DNA from: Negadavirga shengliensis
GTDB lineage: Bacteria > Bacteroidota > Bacteroidia > Cytophagales > Cyclobacteriaceae
DNA: 64,000 bases
Reading direction: 5' to 3'
NCBI RefSeq assembly: GCF_042652345.1
Contig: NZ_JBHSJJ010000012.1
Span: 62,001-126,000 of the forward strand
Shown here: positions 36,510-44,498 of the stretch, in pieces
Layout: each line of letters opens with the position of its first letter
Position numbering within the stretch: the stretch's first letter is position 1
Translations under genes and position numbers: made by a program
Notes under the pieces: model-generated
Told to the model about the DNA's origin: nothing
The model's input: only the letters and a program-made list of their open reading frames with translations
Database searches by the model: none

Positions 36510-37100
36510 ATGATCAGTGGAATCACAAAGGCTCCTGAGCCGTATTTTGGTATAGATGCGGCCACAAAAGAAAATGGGTTCACCATGCCTTCTGATGTAC
36601 GGACTTGTTCCCTCCTCAGAACGCTGGCCTCATCCAAACCTTCCGGCAAATTCCTTGAACTTGGAACGGGGACCGGTCTTGCCACCTCTTGGATTCTGGA
36701 TGGGATGGACCAGACATCCAGCTTTATATCCGTTGACAACGACAAAAGGGTTTTGGCCGTTGCCGAAACTTTTCTGGGAGGGGACAAAAGATTAAACCTG
36801 GTCCATGCCGATGGAGAGGCCTGGATAAAATCCAATACAGACCGGCGATTTGATTTTATATTCGCTGACACATGGCATGGCAAATATTTACTTTTGGACG
36901 AGGTTTTGGAATTGCTGAATATCGGCGGTTTGTACATTGTCGATGATATGCTCCCCCAGCCCAACTGGCCCGGAGGTCACCACCTGAAAGCTGTCGAATT
37001 TGTGAAATATATCGAAAGCCGAAAGGACCTGTTGCTGACAAAACAACAATGGGCTACGGGAATCATCATTGCTGTAAAAAGGGAGCGGACGGACAAATGA
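36510..37100 (+). CDS. SAM-dependent O-methyltransferase-like protein
   Basis: A 196-residue class I methyltransferase. The SAM site is FLELGTGTGLATSWIL (about residues 48-63), followed by ISVDNDKR, DFIFADTWHGKYLLLDE and LYIVDDMLPQPNWP, the arrangement of catechol O-methyltransferase-like enzymes. The start region PEPYFGIDAATKENGFTMPS is typical of a Bacteroidetes subgroup. The acceptor is unknown. It follows leuA by 105 bp on the same strand with no terminator seen. Confidence 0.82.
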   Translation: MISGITKAPEPYFGIDAATKENGFTMPSDVRTCSLLRTLASSKPSGKFLELGTGTGLATSWILDGMDQTSSFISVDNDKRVLAVAETFLGGDKRLNLVHADGEAWIKSNTDRRFDFIFADTWHGKYLLLDEVLELLNIGGLYIVDDMLPQPNWPGGHHLKAVEFVKYIESRKDLLLTKQQWATGIIIAVKRERTDK

Positions 37101-37246
37101 TCTCCTATCACCTACGTCAGAAAAAAACCGCTCAAAACACTTCCCGACACATTCCGTTCACCCACCTGTTATTTAAAAAAAAATTACTTGTATCCGGGCC
37201 AATAACAGATTAAATTAAGAATGTTTTTTTAAAAGCAAAGAAATAT

Positions 37247-37259
37247 TCGACAACTTTAA
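37247..37259 (+). repeat. 13-base direct repeat, upstream copy
   Basis: tcgacaactttaa at 37247-37259 recurs exactly at 38644-38656, so the two copies flank the exported metallohydrolase gene. The upstream copy is 10 bases before the start codon. Confidence 0.5.
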
Positions 37260-37269
37260 GGTCCCTCAC

Positions 37270-38532
37270 ATGAACAAGAATAACTTCGCCCTTTTTTCCC
37301 TGAAAATGCTATTTATGGGATTAACGGCCATTCCTTTCCTTTCACACGGACAGCAATACGATATCCTGATCAAAGGAGGTCACCTCCTTGATCCCAAAAA
37401 TGGGATCAATGAAACCATGGACATTGCCATTAAAGAGGACCGGGTCGCGCTTGTGGCTAAAAACATTTCCGGAGAGGAGGCCTTTCAGGTTATAGACGCA
37501 TCCGGACTTTATGTCTCCCCGGGGTTTGTAGACATCCATACCCATAACTATTTTGGCACTGATCCTCACAGTGAATATAGCAATGGATATAATGCCTTGC
37601 ACCCTGATGGCTTTACTTTTCCTTACGGCGTCACCACGGTGGTGGACACCGGAGGTGCAGGCTGGCGGAATTTTATTCATTTTAAGGAACAGGTCATAGA
37701 TAGGGTACAGACAAGGGTGTTGGCCATGCTGAACATCGTCGGTCATGGAATGAGAGGGAATCCTTATGAGCAAAACCTGAACGACATGGATCCGAAAATG
37801 ACGGCCATGGTGGCCAGACAATTCAGTGATCTGGTCGTGGGAATAAAAATAGCGCATTATTCCGGTCACCAGTGGGAACAGATAGACCGTTTGGTCGAGG
37901 CCGGGGAAATGGCCAATGTTCCGGTCATGGTGGATTTCGGCGGTGCCAATCCTCCTTTGTCTTTGGAGACGCTTTTTATGGAAAAACTGAGGCCAGGCGA
38001 CATTTACACGCACATCTTTGGGGGCGGTGGCTTTGGTAGGCAGGCCCTGGTGGATCCTACCGGTCAACTCAGGCCCTTTATATTTGAAGCCGAAAAAAGA
38101 GGAATCGTTTATGACGTGGGGCATGGCGGAGCAAGTTTCTCCTATAAAAATGCTGTTCCCGCCATGGAGCAGGGGATGAAACCCCACACCATCAGTACAG
38201 ACAGCCATTTGAGAAGCGTGCTGAGCGGCATGAAAAGCATGACCAACGTGATGTCTAAATTTCTGAATTTGGGCATGAGTTTGGAAGAAGTGATTACGGC
38301 TTCCACGTGGACTCCTGCTCAAGTCATCAACAGAACAGAGCTCGGCCATCTATCGGATGGGGCCATCGCAGACCTGGCTATTTTCAATGTCCTTGAAGGA
38401 GAATTCGGCTTTACGGAGAGAACCGGCGTAGGAAAAATGATGGGGACCCAAAAAATTGAAAATGAGCTTACCATGAGGGCGGGACAGATTGTTTGGGATC
38501 TTAACGGACTCTCGGCCTCCGACTGGCAGTAA
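37270..38532 (+). CDS. Exported amidohydrolase/deacetylase metallohydrolase
   Basis: A 420-residue amidohydrolase-superfamily protein with a Sec signal peptide (residues 1-27, cleavage near HGQ). It opens with the usual small beta-sandwich (YDILIKGGHLLDPKNGINET), then the metal site FVDIHTHNYFGTD, a region GVTTVVDTGGAG, His-containing KIAHYSGHQWEQ and ISTDSHLRS with the catalytic Asp. It belongs to the dihydroorotase/deacetylase-like group; an exported location suggests action on an external amide or ester. Substrate unknown. Flanked by a 13-base direct repeat. Confidence 0.85.
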   Translation: MNKNNFALFSLKMLFMGLTAIPFLSHGQQYDILIKGGHLLDPKNGINETMDIAIKEDRVALVAKNISGEEAFQVIDASGLYVSPGFVDIHTHNYFGTDPHSEYSNGYNALHPDGFTFPYGVTTVVDTGGAGWRNFIHFKEQVIDRVQTRVLAMLNIVGHGMRGNPYEQNLNDMDPKMTAMVARQFSDLVVGIKIAHYSGHQWEQIDRLVEAGEMANVPVMVDFGGANPPLSLETLFMEKLRPGDIYTHIFGGGGFGRQALVDPTGQLRPFIFEAEKRGIVYDVGHGGASFSYKNAVPAMEQGMKPHTISTDSHLRSVLSGMKSMTNVMSKFLNLGMSLEEVITASTWTPAQVINRTELGHLSDGAIADLAIFNVLEGEFGFTERTGVGKMMGTQKIENELTMRAGQIVWDLNGLSASDWQ

Positions 38533-38643
38533 GGCTGTAAATAAATCTCAGATCGAAGGAGGGATTTGTCCTTACAGGCAAAAAACCATTAGGTATGGCC
38601 AAATTTTAGAAAAAAGAAGATTTCAACTGCCGTTCAAAAAATG

Positions 38644-38656
38644 TCGACAACTTTAA
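38644..38656 (+). repeat. 13-base direct repeat, downstream copy
   Basis: Second copy of tcgacaactttaa, 112 bases after the metallohydrolase stop, in a 217-bp non-coding stretch before the convergent kinase gene. The preceding bases (aaaaatg / aaatatt) are also similar. Confidence 0.5.
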
Positions 38657-38749
38657 TTTAACGGAATGGCTAATTCGGTACTCCATGCTCCTGCTTTTAT
38701 CAGCAAAATCGGATGGCCGGCATGCAATATTCCCTCCCGGAGTACATTA

Positions 38750-39844
38750 TTAACTGTTGGACAAACTGGGAAGCCTTACCACGACCGTGGTTCCCACATT
38801 TTGTTCAGAAGAAAGGAAAATATCTCCCAGCATCTGCTCAATGGATTCTTTTACCATATACAATCCCAATCCTGATCCGACGTTTCGTTGGGTAGCCCGG
38901 TGGAAAAGGTCGAAAACGTCTTTTTGATGCTTTTCCTCTATGCCGATCCCGTTATCCTTCACAATGATTTCCGCTTCGTTGTTTTTTACGGTAATATTGA
39001 TTTCAATGATTTTTTCGCCTTCATCCTTTTGGAATTTGTAGGCATTACTGAACAAATTATTTAAAATCACCCTGATTTTTGCCTCATCTGAATAAAACTC
39101 CTCTCCCTGGTTTATGTTTACCCTAACGTCCACATCATCGAGCCTCCACTTTTCACTGTAATCCTCCAATTGCTGCTCAAATATCTCCTTAAAGTCAATG
39201 GGCACAATGATATTATCAATTTTGGTAGACCTATAGAAATCAAGCATTTTATAAATAAAATCATCCAGCTTCAGGGTGGCGGAATCTATCATATCAAAGT
39301 ATTCAATGATGTCCTGATCTTTGGTCTCCATCCTTGCCAGTTTAGAAATGCCCGAAATGCTCATTAACGGCCCGCGGAGTTCGTGGGAAAGACTGTACAC
39401 GAACCTGTTCATTTCAGAGTGAAGCTTCTCAAGCCTTCTTTTCTTTTCTTTCAGTTCTTTTCTGGCCGAATATATTTCCGCAGCATTGATAATGGCGTTT
39501 TTGATCTGCTCCAAATTCCAGGGTTTATCAATAAACCTGTACACTTCCCCCCGGTTTATGGCATCTATCACGCTGGCAATATCAGAATACCCGGTCAAGA
39601 GTATTCTGATAGGCTCTGGATTGATTTTCACGAGTTTTTCAAAAAATTCGACCCCCGTGGTATCAGGCATCCTTTGATCGGCGATGATCACTTCATATTC
39701 GGATTCCTTTGCCATTCTCAAACCTTCTTCCGCATCCAAAGCAGTCTGGACTTTGAATTCCTTTCTTAATGCCGCCTTGAATGAATTAAGATTATTGTAT
39801 TCATCATCTATATATAGTACTCTGATTTTATTAACCATCCTCAT
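38750..39844 (-). CDS. Receiver-histidine kinase hybrid
   Basis: A 364-residue cytoplasmic signalling protein. A response-regulator receiver comes first (phospho-acceptor D56 in IIADQRMP, acidic pair YIDDE, Lys in IDKPW), then a short coiled coil (about 125-145), a HisKA helix with H154 in SLSHELRGPL and an ATPase domain with N267, DNGIGI (297-302) and GSGLGL (323-328). A receiver placed before the kinase suggests that phosphorylation by another kinase controls its own activity. It is the last gene of the E1-GNAT-7TM kinase operon; its ATG follows the upstream stop without a gap (TAAATG). Confidence 0.93.
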   Translation of the reverse strand: MRMVNKIRVLYIDDEYNNLNSFKAALRKEFKVQTALDAEEGLRMAKESEYEVIIADQRMPDTTGVEFFEKLVKINPEPIRILLTGYSDIASVIDAINRGEVYRFIDKPWNLEQIKNAIINAAEIYSARKELKEKKRRLEKLHSEMNRFVYSLSHELRGPLMSISGISKLARMETKDQDIIEYFDMIDSATLKLDDFIYKMLDFYRSTKIDNIIVPIDFKEIFEQQLEDYSEKWRLDDVDVRVNINQGEEFYSDEAKIRVILNNLFSNAYKFQKDEGEKIIEINITVKNNEAEIIVKDNGIGIEEKHQKDVFDLFHRATQRNVGSGLGLYMVKESIEQMLGDIFLSSEQNVGTTVVVRLPSLSNS

Positions 39845-41977
39845 TTAGTTTTGGTTGACAGGAAGTCTGATTACAAAAGTTGTCCCATAATTTTGTTCAG
39901 ATTCTACTTCTATCGTGCCTTTGTGATTTTCGATGATCGTATATACTATGGAGAGACCTAAACCCGTTCCTTTGCCCACTGGTTTGGTAGTAAAGAAAGG
40001 TTCGAAGACCTTATCTTTGATATGGTCTGGCATCCCGGGGCCATTATCACCAATTTTTACCGTGACAAAACCATCTTCATATTCGGTGGATATCCTGAGT
40101 TCCGGAAACCTCCCATCCAAGGGATGGTCCACCAAGGCATGTATGGCATTGCTGATGATATTCATAAAAACCTGGTTGATCTTGCCGGCAAGGCACTCGA
40201 TCATGGGGACCTCCTTATATTCCTTTGTAAGTTTGATCCTGCCAGAAATGGAGCTGTTCAAAAGAATCAATGTGCTGTCGATACCTTCATGGATATCCAC
40301 CTTTTTCATATCCTGCTCATCCACTCTGGAAAAAAGTTTCAGCCCTCTGACAATTTCAACGGTCCTTTTGGCGCCATCTTCCATTCCATGAAGAAGCTGA
40401 TCTACTTCTTCCAATAGGTAATCCAATTCGATATCCTCTTCCAAATCGCTGATTTCGGTTTTGCTGGATTCAGAAAATTCCTCTTTCCCCTTTTCCCTGT
40501 ACACTTCCATCAGTTCGAGGATATCTCTCAAATCTCTTTTCAAAGGAGAAATATTAGAACTCACAAAGTTAATGGGGTTATTGATCTCATGAGCGATGCC
40601 TGCTGTCAGCTGACCCAGAGAGGCCATTTTCTCCTGATTGACAAGTTGTGTCTGGGTATTCTGAAGGTTTTTCAAGGTCATCTCCAACTCCTGCGTCCTG
40701 GTTTTGACCATCTCTTCCAGGTATATATTCTGTTCCTTAATCAACCTTTCATTTTCTTTAAGTGCCCTCAGTTTATCATGCTGCTCCTTTTCCTTTTCTT
40801 TTTCCAGGATGTTGATTTTATCTGCCAGTGCAAAAGACAGCAAAAGCGCCTCAATCGCGGTTCCGGCGAGTAAAGGAAAGTTTGCATAGGATCCCAAATC
40901 CAAGACCCCTTGGTTGTGAAGAATGAAGACAACCAGTCCAAACAGTAAAAATGTCCAGGCCAGAAGGAAAAAATAAGCGGACCGATACCCTTTTTTCGCA
41001 GCGATGATCCCTATGGTGAAAAAGGCTAATGAAAGAATAAGTCCATTCAAATCCGTCATCATATGACTTAGCTCCACATTGCCCAGGAGGCGAAAAACCA
41101 AAGCTGTCACATAGGACAACACAAGTAAGTACAGATATTTTTCATATTTGGGAATGTACACACTTGTTTTCAAGAAATACTGAACAAAAGGGATTACGAA
41201 AATGCTGGACATGGCAGTGAATCCTATGGTACTCACTTCATAGAGATACGCGTTCTCCTTGAGAAAAAAGTAGGAATAGCCTGAAAGCGACAATTGCGCC
41301 AATGCGATAAACAACACATAGAAACAATAAAACAAGTATACCTTATCCCTCACAGAAAAATACAGAATAAGATTGTATAAAAAGAGGGCGATCATTATTC
41401 CGAAATAAGAGCTGATGATGATCAACCTCATGCTATAATTTTCAAAAAAGCTTTTCTGGGTAGAAATGGAAATATCAAAATCAACCGGTACTTTCGATAC
41501 TACCCTGAAAACTATTTCCGAACGGTAATTGTCGTCCGGTGTTACTTCAAAAAAGGGGTTAGGGTTCCTCAAAGGATTCGAGTAGGGAAAGGCCGTTCCT
41601 TTTTTTCCCATCACCTCAGGTTCGCCATCAGCGGAAAGCCTTATCATCTCTATCTCCCGGAAAGAAGGGTAGTTGACCTCAACGACATAAACGCTATCCT
41701 CTTCCAACTGTCCAAACTCAGAAAGATCAACTTTTACAAATAGGTTTTCCGAAATCACCCCTAGATCAATTTTTTGTTCAGCGGATTCATGAAAAAACTG
41801 CTCTTGCAGGGCTCCCAGGTCTTCTATATCTCCACCTAGCCGATACTCATATCGGTGGAACCTTATTCCTTCATCCTTACTATAGACACCTAAATAATAA
41901 ATAATAGGAACGGTTACAAATAACACCAAAAAAAGGGACAACCCTATGTTTTTAAAATATGGGTACAGGTTTTTCAT
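39845..41977 (-). CDS. 7TM-DISM membrane sensor histidine kinase
   Basis: A 710-residue inner membrane kinase. After an N-terminal membrane helix (10-30) comes an extracytoplasmic domain (about 31-180) of the 7TMR-DISMED2 kind. Seven membrane helices follow (about 183-385), then a coiled coil (385-450, EKEKEKEQHDKLRALKENER), HisKA with H463 in GIAHEINNPINF and a HATPase_c domain (N610, DNGPGM 644-649, GKGTGLGLS 668-676). DISMED2 domains resemble carbohydrate-binding folds, but the ligand is unknown. The start overlaps the acyltransferase-like gene by 4 bp and the hybrid kinase starts at its stop, so all are co-expressed. Confidence 0.93.
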   Translation of the reverse strand: MKNLYPYFKNIGLSLFLVLFVTVPIIYYLGVYSKDEGIRFHRYEYRLGGDIEDLGALQEQFFHESAEQKIDLGVISENLFVKVDLSEFGQLEEDSVYVVEVNYPSFREIEMIRLSADGEPEVMGKKGTAFPYSNPLRNPNPFFEVTPDDNYRSEIVFRVVSKVPVDFDISISTQKSFFENYSMRLIIISSYFGIMIALFLYNLILYFSVRDKVYLFYCFYVLFIALAQLSLSGYSYFFLKENAYLYEVSTIGFTAMSSIFVIPFVQYFLKTSVYIPKYEKYLYLLVLSYVTALVFRLLGNVELSHMMTDLNGLILSLAFFTIGIIAAKKGYRSAYFFLLAWTFLLFGLVVFILHNQGVLDLGSYANFPLLAGTAIEALLLSFALADKINILEKEKEKEQHDKLRALKENERLIKEQNIYLEEMVKTRTQELEMTLKNLQNTQTQLVNQEKMASLGQLTAGIAHEINNPINFVSSNISPLKRDLRDILELMEVYREKGKEEFSESSKTEISDLEEDIELDYLLEEVDQLLHGMEDGAKRTVEIVRGLKLFSRVDEQDMKKVDIHEGIDSTLILLNSSISGRIKLTKEYKEVPMIECLAGKINQVFMNIISNAIHALVDHPLDGRFPELRISTEYEDGFVTVKIGDNGPGMPDHIKDKVFEPFFTTKPVGKGTGLGLSIVYTIIENHKGTIEVESEQNYGTTFVIRLPVNQN

Positions 41978-42675
41978 TTACTAGGCTTAGGTATCTGCAA
42001 CTCAAACTTCAACTCCATTTCGCCCCTGGGGCCACTCTCCACAGTCCGGAAATTAATCTTTTCTCTTAAACTGAAAATATAATCTCTTTCTACCTCATTT
42101 GCAAAGGGGAGGTTTTCTATATCGTTGATTTCAAGAGCAGTAGCTATCAACCCCTCTTTTGGATAATAAAATGAGCCGTTATCTCCCAACACGGAAATAA
42201 CCTCATACCCTACGCTTTTGGAAATACTCAATGTCACGGGTGAACTGAGGCCGAAGAGCTTTTTCAGCTTCAGCTGTGGCAAGATGGCAATTCCCACCCT
42301 AACAAGATATATGCTTCCGATTCCATAGCCGGCCACTTCCCTGCTATTCCAAAGCCCGCAGTACTCAGCCACTTCCAAGTCCGCAAATTCCGCCATGTAT
42401 TCCTTGATCTTGGGATCAATGTCCATTATCGCCATCTCGAACGGGAGTAGGAAATTAACGGTACGGAGCTGGATTCTCCCTCCCCCCAATACCCGATAGT
42501 CATCCATGGATTCGAAAAGGATCAGGTATACATGAGGGTTCAGCGCCCAGGAACGGTCAGCCGATGTCACCTTGGTGATTCCATAAGACTCCAAGACTTT
42601 ATGATGCCCATAGATGTATTTTTCCGTAGCCTCTACATCATCTATAGCCCTAACAATCCTTACTCTAACCTTCAT
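41974..42675 (-). CDS. GNAT/LuxI-like acyltransferase candidate
   Basis: A 233-residue protein from the ATG at 42675 (the frame is open nine codons further). No membrane helix. The layout resembles the LuxI-type/GNAT acyltransferase fold: W43, a Asp-Asp-Tyr (58-60) before VLGGGRIQLRT (64-72), where GNATs bind CoA or acyl carrier, then LEVAEYCGLWNSREVAG (100-116), which recalls the Glu...Arg strand of acyl-homoserine lactone synthases. This is inference from pattern, not a confirmed match. It overlaps the end of the E1-like gene by 11 bp and the 7TM kinase start by 4 bp, so tight translational coupling ties it to both. Confidence 0.6.
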   Translation of the reverse strand: MKVRVRIVRAIDDVEATEKYIYGHHKVLESYGITKVTSADRSWALNPHVYLILFESMDDYRVLGGGRIQLRTVNFLLPFEMAIMDIDPKIKEYMAEFADLEVAEYCGLWNSREVAGYGIGSIYLVRVGIAILPQLKLKKLFGLSSPVTLSISKSVGYEVISVLGDNGSFYYPKEGLIATALEINDIENLPFANEVERDYIFSLREKINFRTVESGPRGEMELKFELQIPKPSK

Positions 42676-43780
42676 AAAAATTGATAATTTCGTCCAAATC
42701 AATATAATACCTGCCTGACTCCACTTTTTGGCCCAAAAGGATCATCCTCGCATAATGACAACAGGCAGCGCCTCCCATAAAAACTGAAGAGGCTAACTGC
42801 GGCCAAGAAGTAATCGATTTGCCTAGTTCCGAAAAACTATATTTAACCCTTTTCGAAAGATTATCATATTGCAACAAAGCCATCATAATCTCCCTCCCTT
42901 TTTCAGGCAAAATCTCCAAAAGGTGGCTCTCTTCTCCAAAAGGTTTCAAAAAGCCATGAAAAATCGGTCTTTTGGGTATTATATCAAATCTTTCTATATC
43001 TATCATTCCCCTGTCACTGGTATCCATCAGCACCGGTATCCCTGCTTCTTTCGCCTTCAGTCTACTCAGGATTTTAATCGGCAAACTGTCACACTCCTCT
43101 ATCAGCAAATCCAGTTTTCCATTCAAGTTAAAAAAATCATTCAGGTTTTTATCATTAATCCCCGAACTAAATAAGGTTACTTTTAGATATGGGTCCATTT
43201 CGGCAATTTCCCTGGCTACAATCCATGATTTTTTTATGCCCAGACTATACAGGCCGGTGCGGATCCGGTTCATATTACTCAAGTCCAGCGTATCGAAATC
43301 AGCAATCCTCAACTCACCAACGCACCTTTCCATGGCGATGCTGATGGCCACACTCTGTCCCACAGAGAGCCCTATAATACCCACGGTCTTGCTATATAAC
43401 TGACGCTGTTCCTCATCCGTGATTTTATACCGGTTTCTAATGGTCCGCAGGCGTATGAAATCCTCCTCCTCCAATATTCTGACCATGGTTTTTCTCCAGG
43501 GATAATAAATCCAGTTGCCCCGTAGTCCAGGCTTCAATCCCGAAAAATGGTAGTATTCAGCCTTCTTCTCTCCCAATTCCTCTAAAGTGAATTTTTTACT
43601 CGGATGGCTGATTTTTACTAATTCCGAAAGTTGTTGGTCAAAAGTATCAAAAACCATAACCTCCCCACTATCCTTTATATTTTTTATCTTCACTAAATCC
43701 TTCTCATCACGGGGGTTAAGTATTATAGGTTTATAACATTGATCAAACTCATCATCTTTTTTTGAGTTATCCATTGGCAT
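42665..43780 (-). CDS. E1-like (ThiF/MoeB-family) adenylating protein
   Basis: A 371-residue protein with an E1-like domain at about 105-280. The nucleotide-binding Rossmann loop is VGIIGLSVGQS (133-143; the usual GxGxxG is changed to GLSVGQ), followed by ADFDTLDLSNMNRIR (160-174) with the ATP-contacting Asp and N-x-x-R, K183/K184, and the catalytic-type Asp in EECDSL (D231), then VLMDTSDRG. No zinc CxxC pairs and no obvious catalytic Cys after the Asp are seen. The N-terminal 100 residues match nothing known to me. Related long proteins (Rv1355c type) carry a nitroreductase-like domain after the E1 domain; here the chain stops soon after. First gene of the operon. Confidence 0.8.
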   Translation of the reverse strand: MPMDNSKKDDEFDQCYKPIILNPRDEKDLVKIKNIKDSGEVMVFDTFDQQLSELVKISHPSKKFTLEELGEKKAEYYHFSGLKPGLRGNWIYYPWRKTMVRILEEEDFIRLRTIRNRYKITDEEQRQLYSKTVGIIGLSVGQSVAISIAMERCVGELRIADFDTLDLSNMNRIRTGLYSLGIKKSWIVAREIAEMDPYLKVTLFSSGINDKNLNDFFNLNGKLDLLIEECDSLPIKILSRLKAKEAGIPVLMDTSDRGMIDIERFDIIPKRPIFHGFLKPFGEESHLLEILPEKGREIMMALLQYDNLSKRVKYSFSELGKSITSWPQLASSVFMGGAACCHYARMILLGQKVESGRYYIDLDEIINFYEG

Positions 43781-43805
43781 TTAGCTAAAGCGGGTGATAA
43801 TTCGG

Positions 43806-43835
43806 TAAAGTTATATTTTTGAGTTTATAAACAAA
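43806..43835 (-). promoter_or_regulatory. Candidate promoter of the E1-GNAT-kinase operon
   Basis: On the minus strand: TTTG (43832-43835), an 18-base spacer and TAACTTTA (43806-43813), close to TTTG-N19-TAnnTTTG. Transcription would begin about 20 bases before the first start codon. Confidence 0.45.
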
Positions 43836-44033
43836 CACATCTTTTTCCATTTTATTCAATTACTGTTTTTTGATATTCAAATACATGATAATGGAGAATA
43901 AAATAAATTTTTGAAGTTTAAGATATAATAGCTAAACTAACAAACAATTATTGAATAAGATTAATAATTTCTTTAAAATCAAATTTTAGGAATCATTCTT
44001 TAAATTTCGAAGGGTTATTACGATATTTATATC

Positions 44034-44498
44034 ATGGAACGAGAAAAAATCAGGGTACTTTACGTTGACGATGAGGTAAACAACCTGAAAGCTTTTAAGG
44101 CTACATTCAGGAGGGATTATAAAATTTTTCTGGCTGAATCTGCAAACGAAGGTAGGGAAATCCTCCTTCAGGAAGACATTGATATCATCATCACTGACCA
44201 AAGAATGCCGGAAGAGAATGGGGTTGATTTTCTTGAATCCATCATCCCTATGCATCCGGACCCCATGCGGATACTGCTGACGGGGTATACCGATATTCAA
44301 GCTGTAATTGATGCCATCAACAAGGGTAAGGTCTATCACTATTTGACCAAACCCTGGGAAGAGGATTATCTAAGAACGGTGGTTAAAAACGCCTATGAGG
44401 TATACTCTTTGAGAAAGGAAAACAAACAATTAACAGACAGCCTTTTGAAAGCGAATGACCAGCTTGAATTTCTGCTGAGACAGAATCTGCTGTCTTAG
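44034..44498 (+). CDS. Stand-alone response regulator receiver
   Basis: A 154-residue receiver domain with no DNA-binding output: acidic pair VDDE (11-14), phospho-acceptor D55 in IIITDQRMP, Thr 83 in LLTGYTD and K106 in LTKPWEE. A C-terminal coiled coil (about 123-154) follows. It closely resembles the receiver of the hybrid kinase at 38750-39844 (both read RVLY-x-DDE, DQRMP, RILLTGY-x-DI, VIDAIN-x-G and KPW). It is divergent from the E1 operon across a 253-bp gap, so it is likely part of the same pathway. It overlaps the end of ald by 4 bp. Confidence 0.93.
   Translation: MEREKIRVLYVDDEVNNLKAFKATFRRDYKIFLAESANEGREILLQEDIDIIITDQRMPEENGVDFLESIIPMHPDPMRILLTGYTDIQAVIDAINKGKVYHYLTKPWEEDYLRTVVKNAYEVYSLRKENKQLTDSLLKANDQLEFLLRQNLLS

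Noticed and set aside
37342..38349. 335-residue open frame antisense to the exported metallohydrolase
   Set aside because: It is fully contained in a well-supported gene on the other strand; it has the His/Cys-rich composition of a shadow frame.
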